Assembly: GCA_030549335.1 (NCBI GenBank)
Contig: JAUKPH010000028.1
Coordinates: 558,001-622,000 of the forward strand
Length of the DNA: 64,000 nt
From: Pontederia crassipes
Lineage: Eukaryota; Streptophyta; Magnoliopsida; Commelinales; Pontederiaceae
Direction of reading: 5' to 3'
Shown in pieces: positions 48,998-59,859 of the stretch. How positions within the stretch are numbered: position 1 is the stretch's first letter; the number at the start of each line of letters is the position of its first letter. The notes under the pieces were generated by a model, which saw only the letters and a program-made list of their open reading frames with translations, made no database searches and was not told where the DNA came from. The position numbers were made by a program, and so were the translations under genes.

Positions 48998-49415
48998 TCC
49001 GCCTATGTTTTATAGCCGGTCCCAAGCCCGGATAAAGGAGGAGGGTTGTGTTAGGCCCCGACAGCCAGCGTAAAATTCTGTCGAATCTCATGAACATGGA
49101 TCAACGAATATACGTGAACGAGTCGGAGTGGCTCCTATTAGTGAGAAAATGGTAGAGAATCGTTTGAGATGGTTTGGTCATGTTCAGAGAAGACCATTAG
49201 ATGCGCCAATAAGAAGAGTAGATCAAATAATCTGGAGTCCGATTAAAAGAGGGAGAGGGAGGCCAAGGCAGACACTTGGCGAACTAATAGAGCAAGATCT
49301 ATTGGTGAATAATATACCGAAATGTTTGGTTACTAATAGAGCGGAATGACGTCGTATGATCCATGTAGCCGACCCCACCTAGTGGGATAAGGCTTTGTTG
49401 TTGTTGTTGTTGTTG
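48998..49415 (+). mobile_element. Long internally deleted RTE derivative with RT C-terminus, TSD about 19 bp
   Basis: Starts tccgcctatgttttatagcc, runs through the 5' block to catggatcaacgaatatacg, then joins the ORF end: reads [40 protein letters not shown] and [20 protein letters not shown], and ends in (TTG)n. Flanks ttttactccaggagtcaac (48979-48997) and ttttacttcaggtgtcaac (49416-49434) differ at two positions. It lies in an intron of the GCP1-like pseudogene. Confidence 0.9.
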
Positions 49416-49959
49416 TTTTACTTCAGGTGTCAACACAATATTGTTGCAAGTTCCTCTAAAATTCTAAAGACATTTACTTTTTCATTTCTCTTCAAGTGTT
49501 GGGTATCCACCACAATTCAGATGTAGTGAGTTCAACGGAATTATATAGAATAAAGTCATTGGACTTATTGTTTGCTTGGATTTGTAAATTCTGAAATAAT
49601 GTTACAATGTTAATTCTCAAAGTGACCTACAAATTGAGATTTGTCATACTAAGTGTAACTGACTGTTGCCAAACGAACATATTTGCACTTTGAGTATGCT
49701 TTTTGTACAACAATATTCTTCTGAAAGAATTGGCTTGATTTTTCTGATGTTCTAGAAGTACATTTGTTTTTGCTTTTTTTCTAGAAGACACCTGATGTGA
49801 ATTATTCTCGGTATTCTTAGGAGGAAAAGGATGGCTACCAAGTTGCGTTGGGGCACGTATGTATTAAATTAAAACGTTAAAAATCTACAAGTGTATATTC
49901 TATGAAGAGAATACCAATATAAGGAAGATGTGCTGACAATGATGCTACTATCTAAAACC

Positions 49960-50330
49960 CCTACTTTCGAATATAAAAAAATGATGTATAATGGTCTCAA
50001 CGTGATACATGACATCTCTCAGAACAAAAAATGACTTGGCAAAGCTGAAATCAAATAACCTCAGTGACCGTCAAAAAACTCGTCAGTGGCCCTCTCCAAC
50101 TCTGGCTAAACCAACCATTGAGAGCTCTGAGTGACTGTTGGATCATCCTCGATTGCTGAGAGGATGACTCTGGTGGTGTGTATCCATCTTCATACTTCCT
50201 GAGCTACAATGCACCCAAAGAACAAATGGGTGATGTCCTTATCTGCTTCGCCCCAATAGCGCAGGATGCGTCAGTGCTTGGTGCCCATCTCGCACCATAA
50301 ACTCTAGTGAAAATAACATGAGTCATGCGA
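49960..50330 (-). mobile_element. L1-type LINE remnant (zf-RVT), antisense in GCP1-like pseudogene
   Basis: On the - strand a frame reads YWGEADKDITHLFFGCIVAQ then EV, a stop in the place of Trp, and RW: the zinc-binding end of a plant L1 ORF2. Further on, SWRGPLTSFLTV parallels [12 protein letters not shown] of the CHIP-intron L1. Interrupted by stops; ends not defined. Confidence 0.65.
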
Positions 50331-52342
50331 AGATAATACACGAGTAAAATCTCGAAACCCCTTCATGCTGAAGTCCCTCCCACGAAGACTGTTGGGGTGA
50401 TCATCTATGTCGAGGTTGACACTGTCGTCGCCAGTCAGGCATTGAGCTTCTGGGAGCTGATAACAGACACTAAGGAGCTAAGGAGAAAATTAAAGAAAAT
50501 AGAATGTTAGTTCTTCTAAAAATGAGGAAAAGAAACTCTCACACACACACACTCATTTTTCTTTTGGGTGGAGTGAGCGGGGAGTTACTCCCATAGATAT
50601 TTTTGGTTTTGGAAAATAATTGATGTGAGACGAGTGTGATGATACTTTCACATACAACATTTATTTGTCTTATTGTTGAATGCTTTCCTAATTATCAGGA
50701 TAAAAGGTAGTGAAAAGACTGTCAACCTTCGAGGAAAAAAAAGATTTAACAATTAGAACCCCTAGAAGGCTTTCAGGCGAAAAACTATAGTGGTGTAGTT
50801 TTGGCGTTTAGTAACATATGCTTGAGCATTCAGCAAGCCTTACGAACTAGTTTTTCCAAGTATTAGAAGGGGATCCTTGGGGATCTAGTTCCAGAGTTTA
50901 CACCCATATGAGATCAGTTTTTACAGAGCAATCTTCCTTTTTCTCCTACCATTATTTGTTTTTAATTGATACTTAGTAATTTAATAGTCATTCAGCAATG
51001 TAATGATCCAAGAGTACTTGTTACAACTGCAGATGTGTAGACATTCCAATTTCTTCTACAAGTTCAGATGATATAAAGTCCCGAGCAAATAGTGCTGCCT
51101 CTTTTCAGGTTCTCCCTTGTGAATCTAATGTACATTTTTTCTCTGAGCATATATAATTCATCATGTTGTTTAATATTACTTCCACAAATAGTTGCTGTCT
51201 TACATCTGGAGGATAGATGTCAATGAGCAATAGAATGGACATTAAAGATTGAACTTTCTATTAAACATCTGGTGATGGTCTTCTGCTTGCTTTGCATATT
51301 CATTTTTTTCTTTTGCTTACTCATAATTAACATATATGTTTCACTATTTAGGTGGTTTCAAGGAGGTGTTGCATCAAACAAATATGCCAGAGCTCGTCTA
51401 ACCTCCATAGTTGAACAAAATGGCTTGAGACTCAAGGTGCTCTCCTCCAAGACTTTGCAGTAGTAATTGTAAGAAGATTTGTAGCTTCTCTGCCAAAACT
51501 GATTGAGTTTGATCCTTTTGTATCACTTATAGTATGAATCTCATAACAGGTACCATGATTCAATGGACTGGGATTGAGCACTTCCTTGCAGAAAGATATG
51601 ATCCTTCACCTTCTGCAAGTGAACCTGAAGATGTAATGGTGTGTGTTTTATGTAACTTGAATATGACCATACACAATTACTTTAGGCAATGATCTTTTCC
51701 TTTCTGTGTCTACTTTATACTTCTCAATATATGTTGACCATCTTTAGTCCTTAAAAAAAGAACTGCAATAGCTACAAAAGAAATGTAATATATCATTCTT
51801 AAGGAAACAAAGGTTATCCTACAGAGAACCCATTGAATTATTAGTTATCTCATGCCTCATGTCTACTTTATCTTTTATTTAATGTGGGAACTGTGAAATG
51901 TTGATTTATTAAGGGGAACTAAAAAGCTCTCCAACTAGGAATAGATAGCTTAAGTTCATCATTATAACTTCAATATTCACATCTTCCAGAAAAGTTAATG
52001 GTTGGATAGCTGAAATTTGGTTTATCTAATGCTAAATTGTTAATGCCTGATAGTCATTTCTTGTGGAACCACGCTGCTAATGTTACTTCCTGCCTATGAC
52101 GAATTGTTGTTGAAGTTTTCACAAAAGGTTGCAGGCAATTTTGCTTAAATGAGTTGATGTATGGACTGCTTAACAAATTAAATCTTAGCTTCCTGTCTTT
52201 ATTCATTGCGCTGCCATCTAATTACTTGTCCATCACGGTGCAGCTCGACTTGCGTCCAAGATGGCCTTAGGACTGATGAGTACTTGCAACGAAAGAGCGA
52301 TGTCTGGTCTTTAAAGAGAGTCCATATTCGCCCTATCACTTA

Positions 52343-52635
52343 TGTTGGGAATAAAACACCGAGGATCGATGAACAATGAAAATAACGAAAGAAAGAGAAG
52401 ATGAATACAGAAATTTAAAGTGGTAAAACCCTCTTAATCAATGTGAACAGGAGATAAACATCCACGGGCAAAGGAGGTCGTCGTCAGAAGAATTTCACTA
52501 TGAGCCAAAAGAGAGTCCATCATATAAAACCCTAACCCTTATATATAAAGGTCCATACTGCGGGGGGCTTCGCTCCCCGCACCCCCCACGAGAATCAGTA
52601 GCGGTACATGGTACATAATTCAAGGCACATCAACA
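52343..52635 (-). repeat. 3' LTR of copia element (293 bp)
   Basis: Differs from the other LTR at scattered positions (e.g. accgaggatcg against actgatgatcg) and lacks about 93 bp that the other LTR has after cacgagaatcagt. The purine-rich AAGATGGAGATT lies just inside it on the - strand (52636-52650). Confidence 0.93.
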
Positions 52636-52844
52636 AATCTCCATCTTGACTTGAATTTTACAGAACTCTCAAAACATAAAATGCTTAACTTGCTCTCCTT
52701 TGTCGAATGGCCCAGATGGGCCTAGCTTGATCATTGCGTAACGTCCGTCAAGCCTGAACAATAGTCGAACTTGGCAATAGGTAAACTCTTTGTCATCATA
52801 TCTGCTGGATTGTCATGGGTGCTAATCTTCTGAACTTGAACATC

Positions 52845-54128
52845 TTACTTTTCCACAATATCACGAACAAAATGATATCTCACATCAATATGTTTTGTCC
52901 TTTCATGATGCATTAGATCTTTTGTAAGATGTATTGCACTCTGACTATCACAATATATGATAGTAGCTTCCTCTTTCATAATGAGTTCCCTAACTAGTCC
53001 TCTCAACCAAATAGCTTCTTTTACCGCTTCAGTGATGATCATGTATTCAGCTTCAGTGGTGGATAATGCCACTGTATCCTGTAAAATAACTTTCCAACTC
53101 ACAGCACAATCAATAATAGTAAATACATAATCAGTTAGGGATCTTCTTCTATCAAGATCTCCTATAAAATCTGAACCAACATAGCCAATCAGTTCAGCTG
53201 AATTTTTACCAAATTCCAAGCATACATCAGAACTACCTCTTAAATATCTCAGTATCCACTTAACAGCTTCCCAGTGCTTCTTTTCTATATTAGACATATA
53301 TCTACTAACAACACTGACAATAATGCTACCAACTACACTACAATAAGAAACTTTTGACATATACCTTTTATCTTCATCAGATTGTAGTGAACATGAAGTT
53401 GAGAGTTTAAAGTGTGCCGCAATCGGTGTACTAACAGCCTTAGCATTCTGCATTCCAAAACGCTCCAAGACTTTTTCAATATATTTCTGCTGAGACAGAA
53501 ATAGTCTTCCTGAGCTTCTATCTCTAGAAATTTCTATTCCCAGAATCTTCTTTGCTGCTCCAAGATCCTTCATCTCAAATTCAGAACTTAACTTATTTTT
53601 CAAAATATTAATTTCAGATATATCTTTCGTTGCAATTAACATATCATCAACATAGAGCAACAAATAGATGAATGAACAATCGGCAAGTTGATTCAAATAA
53701 ACACAACTATCATATTTGCTTCTAGCAAAACCAATACTCAACATGAATGAATCAAACCTTTTATACCACTGCCAAGGGGATTGTTTAAGTCCATACAAGG
53801 ACTTCTTCAGATGGCAAACTTGATCTTCTTTACCTTCAACATGAAAACCTTCTGACTGCCCCATATATATATCTTCTTCTAGATCACCATGTAAAAATGC
53901 AGTCTTAACATCTAACTGCTCAAGTTCAAGATTCTGCAAGGCAACAATAATAAGCAAAATACGAATAGAAATATGTTTCACAAATGGAGAGAACACATCA
54001 TGAAAGTCAATACCCTCCACTTGACTGTAACATTTTGCCACCAGTCTTGTTTTGTACTTTGTCTCCTCATTATTGATTCCTTCTTTCTTCTTGAACATCC
54101 ATTTGCAGCCAACAATCTTCTTATTCAC
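52845..54128 (-). pseudogene. copia reverse transcriptase / RNase H
   Basis: 427 codons open without interruption. Key features: an N-terminal KYKTRLVAKCYSQVEGIDF segment, KTAFLHGDLEEDIYM, SLYGLKQSPWQWYKRFD, the catalytic YVDD in LLYVDDML, and the RNase H part ALSTTEAEYM and TKHIDVRYHFVRD. The usual RNase H Asp is in SDFIGD. The two normal upstream pol segments are in other frames, so no complete polyprotein can be made. Confidence 0.92.
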
Positions 54129-54193
54129 GGATTGTTTTACAAGATCTCAAGTGCCATTCTTCTGTAGAGATTCTATTTCCTCCTGCATTACTA

Positions 54194-55610
54194 TTAATCA
54201 CTTATTGCAATCAGGACTTCGAATAGCTTCAGAATAGGAGAAAGATCAGGTAACTCAATATCTTCAACAACACTTAATGCATAAGCCACCAGTTCTTTAA
54301 ATTCGAGCCTTTGAGGTGCTTTTATTTCTCTTCTCGATCTATCACGAGCTAACATGTATTGTTGTTCAACTTGAGCTGATGTATGAACTTCAGGAGCATC
54401 AGGAGTATCATTCTTTTCATCAGAAGAACTTGAAAGTTCTAACTCCACCTTCTCTAAAGCTTTCTGCTTTTTTGTATCACTAATTATAGACAAATCTTTT
54501 CTCGAGTGAAGCATCACAGATTCATAAAAAATAACATCTCTACTGATAATGAATTTCTTAGTTTTAGGACATCATAATCTATAACCTTTAACACCAGATT
54601 TATAACCAAGAAATATGCACTTCCTAACTCTATGTTCAAGCTTTCCATCATTAGCATGTGCATATGCAGAGCAATCGAAATTTTTTAAATGTGAGTAATT
54701 AGGAGAATTACCTGACCACACTTCTTCAGGATTTTTAAGTCTAAAGATCGGTGGGAGACCGATTCACTAAGTGACATGCCAGGTTGACAGCTTCTGCCCA
54801 AAACTCCTTGCCAAGTCCTGCATTTGACAGCATACATCGTGCTCTCTTTAGTAAAGTTCTGTTCATTCTTTCTGCGACTCCATTCTGTTGTGGAGTTCTC
54901 ACAATTGTGTGATGTCTTGCAATGTCTTCTTTGTCACAAAATTCATTGAACTTAGAATTACAGAATTCTAGTCCATTGTCAGTCCTCAGCCTCTTCACAA
55001 TTTTTCTAGATTGCTTCTTTAGTAGAGTCTTTCATGACTTGAATGTTTCGAATACATCATCTTTATGCTTTAGAAAATAGACCCAAACTTTTTTAGAGAA
55101 ATCATCAATAAATATCAACAAATACATATTTCCTCCTTTCGAAGGAACCTGAGATGGACCCCATAAATCTGAATGGATGTAATCAAGAGTTCCCTTCGTC
55201 TTATGAATGGCTGAGCTGAAACTAACTCTCTTCTGCTTTCCGAAGATACAATGTTCACACAGCTCTAATTTTTCAACTTTTGCACCAGGAAGAAGACCTC
55301 TGTTGTTGAGAACTTGTATGCCCTTCTCACTCATATGGCCCAAACGCATATGCCATAATTTTGTGCAATCTTCCTCTGAGGTAGATGAGATTGCTGCTGA
55401 ACCCATCACCGTCAAACCTTGGAGAATATACAAGCTATCGATTTTGAGGTCTTTCATCAACACAAGAGCACCACGGGAAATCTTCATTTCATTAGACTCA
55501 ATAACAACTTTGCAACCATTTGAGTCTAAAACACCGAGAGAAATAAGATTCTTCTTCAAATCAGGAACATGTCTAACTTCAGATAATGTCCTAATAATCT
55601 CATCATGCAT
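54194..55610 (-). pseudogene. copia protease-end / integrase remnant in broken frames
   Basis: 55610-55032 encodes the integrase N-terminus (LWHMRLGHMSEKGIQVL, CEHCIFGKQKRVSF, the HHCC zinc site) and the start of the core (DYIHSDLWGPSQVPS, IDDFSKKVWVYFLK). 54998-54741 continues it (KRLRTDNGLEFCNSKF; HHTIVRTPQQNGVAERMNRT, with the catalytic D and E). 54517-54194 is the linker before reverse transcriptase. A stop and frame changes separate the blocks (about 55025 and 54740-54520). Confidence 0.88.
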
Positions 55611-55703
55611 CTTAATCTAGATGGACCCAATACCAACAGTCTTACAGGCAACATTGTTGCTCATAAGAATGACTCCACCTTCAACAGATTTGTACGTGGA
55701 GAA

Positions 55704-56536
55704 TCAATCTCGATTGGGGCACATATGATATGAGCATCCAGAATCGAGAATCCATTCATTTGATGATTTGGATTTGTTTGATGTCGTTACCAACAGAACA
55801 TCTTCATTCTCACCTTCTACTACACCGGCATTTGCAACTTCAGCCTTCTGGTTTTCCTTCTCGTTATCATCGTTAATCCTTTTATTCTTATTCTGTAATT
55901 TGTAATATTCTGCTTTGATATGACCCTTCTTCTTGCAATAATTGTAGACTTTATCTCTGTTCTTCGACTTGGATATGGATCTATCTTGGTTTTGATTTCT
56001 CGTCTGATATTTGCCTCTTGCGATCAGACCTGAGGCTTGATCATCATATTTGTTGCTCGATCCCAATTCGTTATCCAACTTTTCTTTGCTCAGCAGTCTG
56101 CCTTTAACATCATCAAACATGAGTTTGTCCTTACCGTAGATCATCGTCTCTTTAGATGTTTTATATGAAGATGACAGAGAACAGAGGAGTAATAGGGCCT
56201 GATCTTCATCATTAACTTTTGCATCTACGTTCTTCAAATCATTGATTAGGGCAATGAAGTGATGAACTCACTGATGTGCGATTTGATCAACGTACCTTCG
56301 GCCATACGAAAAGTGTACAACCGCTGCTTAAACACAAATCGATTCGCTAGGGTTTTCGTCAGATACAGAGTTTCCAACTTCGTCCAGAGACTAGCCGTCG
56401 TCTTCTCTGCGAGGACTTCTTGAAGAACATTGTTCGTCAGGCACAACTGGATCGCAGACAACGCATTCTCGTCGAGTTTCTCCCAGGCGGACGCCTCCAT
56501 GGCATCCGGCTTCTGACCCGATAGCACTTTCTTCAA
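55704..56536 (-). pseudogene. copia gag remnant with degenerate zinc knuckle
   Basis: Two overlapping frames: 56536-56246 (gag helical part: AWEKLDENALSAIQLCL, LWTKLETLYLTKTLANRFVF) and 56237-55704, joined only through a frameshift. The zinc knuckle reads YNYCKKKGHIKAEYYKL: two of the three expected Cys are Tyr. The segment ILDSGCSYHMCPN near 55720 is the protease active site region (normally DSGAS). Confidence 0.88.
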
Positions 56537-56651
56537 TCCGTTCTAAACCAGGATGGCAAGCATCCAAACTTGTCACAGACTGAAATTTGTGTTCCCGTTG
56601 AACTTCTTGATGTCGAACTTCGTTGTAGTCATCTTCACGGAAAGAAACTAT

Positions 56652-56663
56652 GCTCTGATACCA
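56652..56663 (-). other. Primer-binding site of copia element
   Basis: TGGTATCAGAGC on the - strand, three bases inside the 5' LTR: the complement of the 3' end of plant initiator tRNA-Met, as in most plant copia elements. Confidence 0.93.
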
Positions 56664-56666
56664 ATT

Positions 56667-57052
56667 TGTTGGGGAATAAAACACTGATGATCGATGAACA
56701 ATGAAAACAACGAAAGAAAGAGAAGATGAACACAGAAATTTAACGTGGTAAAACCCTCTTGATCAATGTGAACAAGAGAAAAACATCAACGGACAAAGGA
56801 GGTCGTCGCCAGAAGAATTTCACTATGAGCCAAAAGAGAGACCATCATATAAAACCCTAACCCTCATATATAAAGGTTCATACCGCGAGGGGATTCGCTT
56901 CCCGCACCTCCCACGAGAATCAGTGGTGGGATACGGGCTTGGGCCTAACGGCTCAAGCCCTCCGCTTCCACCATAGATCCTCATTTTTTCTTCTCATTTT
57001 TTTTTCTTTCATAATTTTGGGTACATGGTACTTAATTCAACGCACATCAACA
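56667..57052 (-). repeat. 5' LTR of copia element (386 bp)
   Basis: Longer than the 3' LTR because it contains about 93 bp (around 56928-57022: ggatacgggcttgggcctaa, then a T-rich run) that the partner lacks. tatataaagg at about 56869 is a likely promoter TATA region in both LTRs, though on the + strand. Confidence 0.92.
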
Positions 57053-57096
57053 ACTTACAAGTTACATCAATGATTCAAGGTTCTACAAAGAAATAA

Positions 57097-59859
57097 TTAT
57101 GGATGACACTATTGCCACTCCAAAATACATTATTGCCATTTCATTTTGTTTCACAAGAATAAAAATATCCATAACTCATATGATGAAGTGATAATACTAA
57201 TGTTTGGAGTGGCAATGATGCTTCATGCAAGTGGGTTCCTGCTTGAATCTGGCTATTCACATGCACATAAAGCCACAGCTTTGCTTCAGCATATCTTATA
57301 GAAATAAGTACTAGCTTACAAGTTGACTTAAAGATTACCCGAAAGCATTCGGAAAGGCCCGAAGATATGAAGATTAGAGGTGGTTTATTCTCCCAAGCCT
57401 TACTGTGGCAATACAAAAGTTGGCATCCTTCAGATAAACGTCCAGATTCATGAAAGTTTTGTGGCAAAAATAATCTTCAACAGGGAATCCATGCATGTTG
57501 CCCACCAGCTCAATGCCTATTTACTTGGAACAAAAGAAGACCTTAGGCGATGCCCTTGGGCAAACAGTAATATTAATCTGTCTGTTCTATTTATGTTGAG
57601 ACATGCCAATCGGCAATGTATAGCTTGATTTTATAAATTCAAAGGATGCCAACAAAATTACTGAATGTATCATCTGTTAAGATTTGATATATATTCTGAA
57701 CACTGATCGAACAAAGTCATTAATTAGCAATTTTAGCATCGGTGAGTACTATTCATTTTACCTTCTTGTAGTGATACGATTACATATTACTGAACTCATC
57801 TTTGCTTGGCGATGCATGTGCCCTCAGATCTGCTGCAATCATTTAGGCATTGGGTTCTTTGTTTATCTATTAACACTAGTCTCTATTTAAATAGCAACAA
57901 TTATGAAACCAAAACAACAAGTTAACAAGATGTGTTCTTCTCAACCCAACACCTGGCACAGTCAACAAATTCCCTGCTCCTTAATGAAAAGTAGTAGTAA
58001 TGGATAATTAGCACTTAATCGCCCCCACTAGCAAATGTTTCATGAGGGAATCCAAAAGGATGGGCTTAGACCCCTATAGAGGCGCCAAGGAACCCTAATC
58101 CAAAAGCTTAAAGCGTGAAACCATGCATTGATTATATAATACTAGTAACAGTGTGATCTTAGATTTAAAGCTAAAGATCTTGCCAATTGAACACATTTTT
58201 TGGATGGATAAAAAGTTTTGTGAAGATTTGGTACCAACAGCTAAACGACAACAGGTGAGGATATGGTGTTTGGTTGTCGAATAACCAAGTGTGCGTGCAT
58301 GATGATGATTTTTTCAGTTGACACGATGACGTTAAGAATTATACGCATTAGTTACACGATTTCGATTTATCATCGAGTTCAATTAATATAGTGTCATCTA
58401 GAGTAGCACTTACGAGGTTATTAACAAAAAATTTTTACATTAATCTTTTAATATTTGAATTTCTGCATTTTTTTTTCTTTTACGGAGACTAAAATAAGAA
58501 AAGCAGCATTATATACCGTGCTAATTAAAAATATTTGGAAAGTTGAGTGACTACTATCAAATTTTAGGAGGAAAAGTAACCGTATGATATGGTTTAGAGG
58601 ACGCATGTGGAATTAACTCGAAAACGAATAAGCACACCCACTTATTTCAGTGACAAATGATTCAATTAGTGGATAAGAATTTAACTAGAGAATAACAATT
58701 AATTGTTAGTGGATAGTGAATAATGGTTTGTTATAAATTTGATAAAAAAAATATTTGGTAAATATAGCAGTTAAACAGTTAAAGTAGTGAATACTTATAC
58801 AATAATAAAAATAAAAATAGACATGAAAAATATAATTTAAATTTGGAAAATACACTATTATCATTGTGTTTTATCTCACAGCACGATAATAATATATTTT
58901 GAAACTCTTTAAATTCATTCTTAAAAGCATCATATTCATAATAATTAATTTATAATATTTAATTTTGAATAGCAATATTGAACATATTACTTTAATATAA
59001 GAATATGAACTATTTTAAAATAAAATTTTTTTCAAACTTTTTATATATTAAAATAAAAATATGATGTTTAAAAATTAAACAAAATTTTATATTAGAAAAA
59101 AATGAGAGTATAATAATAACAAAATATAAAATCACTTCAGTATAAAAAATAGTTTATAGTGTTTTGTGCTAAAATCTTTAAACATGATTTAAAATAAAAG
59201 TTACGAGCGTACAACGCGCTATACAATAAGTCGACCGACTTATTATATATCAAAAATTTATCTTTATAATAGGTCAACGGTAAATTACAACCCAAAATGA
59301 CGCAGCATATACGTACATTTTACCCATTTAAAAAACAATATTTATCAAATATTCATAATAATATTTTGACTGGATCAAAATATTATTTACTACTTGATAC
59401 ACTATTTTTTGTACGTACCTAATAGATCGAATCCGATCTGTATAGAACTTAAAAAGCTCAAAAGTTGCCGTACGATTTCTATACGTAATTCCAACAAATT
59501 ACGTAAGTGGCGGACCGAATCGGCCGGGGCTGCTCATGAACCTTCTTCTGTAATCCAGAAAAAAAAACACGTCCATGCACGCACGCACGCAATGACCAGG
59601 TAAAGTGCATGTTACCCGTAATTATTTATATCCTCTGCCGTCTGCCTCGTGGTGGTAGCAAGAGTTCAGAGCTACTCAAGCAGGAGGAGGGAGGAGAGAG
59701 ATAGAGAGAGAGAGATCCTTCAGAGGCAACCTCGAAGCTGGTCTAAACTAGTGAGAGGCCGTCACCGCCGTCGTCTTTGTCGTCGACGCCGGCGGCAGGT
59801 TTTTCCACTCTGTTTTCAGGAGAACGTACTGATCAAGATAATTAGTTTTTTAAGTAGAC
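57097..59859. other. Intergenic and AGL12-like promoter region
   Basis: No gene can be supported. 57100-57900 has mixed composition and several short open frames without splice or family support. 58640-59400 is very AT-rich. A small acgc repeat lies at 59578-59590, and a GA-rich stretch at 59690-59715 is probably in the MADS-box gene leader. Confidence 0.45.

Larger units (their letters stand above)
52343..57052 (-). mobile_element. Ty1/copia LTR retrotransposon, 4.7 kb, 5-bp TSD
   Basis: Two direct LTRs (52343-52635 and 56667-57052), each from tgttggg to cacatcaaca, flanked by the 5-bp duplication actta (52338-52342 and 57053-57057). On the - strand the order is 5' LTR, primer-binding site TGGTATCAGAGC (initiator tRNA-Met type), gag, protease region, integrase, reverse transcriptase/RNase H, purine-rich tract, 3' LTR. 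Integrase before reverse transcriptase identifies copia. The coding region is interrupted at several points, so the copy is defective. It lies in the last exon of the GCP1-like pseudogene. Confidence 0.96.
46359..57096 (+). pseudogene. GCP1: Decayed TsaD/Qri7/GCP1-type t6A synthesis gene, last exon split by copia element
   Basis: Exon-like pieces in the right order: 46359-46625 (Arg/Ser-rich transit-like start, then ILGIETSCDDTAAAV), 46796-46838 (INGDILSNVVSSQ), 47236-47310 (HYGGVAPKMAQEAHELAIDQ), 47402-47498 (AVAVTIGPGLNLCLR), 48008-48087 (ARRIAGNYNFPIVGVNHMKT), 48607-48656 (FRFLALLIS), 51033-51108 (VDIPISSTSSDDIKSRA), 51191-51250, 51352-51436 (FQGGVASNKYARARL), 51550-51638 (IQWTGIEHF...), and 52244-52342 continued at 57053-57096. 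The family makes the N6-threonylcarbamoyl-adenosine of tRNA, in mitochondria for this type. Lesions: the transit frame and the catalytic frame differ; AT stands where the exon 2 donor GT belongs; HMEAH reads HMKTH; TGA at 51224-51226; an extra base near 51360; further shifts near 51437 and 52275; and the SGGHNLL-to-NFSYAGLKTQ exons are missing apart from a possible scrap at 49819-49858. Introns are kept, so it is not a processed copy. Confidence 0.85.

Noticed and set aside
46359..57096. GCP1-like locus as a functional gene or a processed pseudogene
   Set aside because: An in-frame stop, several frameshifts, a lost donor and missing exons exclude a normal gene; retained introns exclude a processed copy.
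57141..57890. Open frames after the copia element as a separate gene
   Set aside because: No family, splice or codon pattern; probably the 3' flank of the pseudogene.
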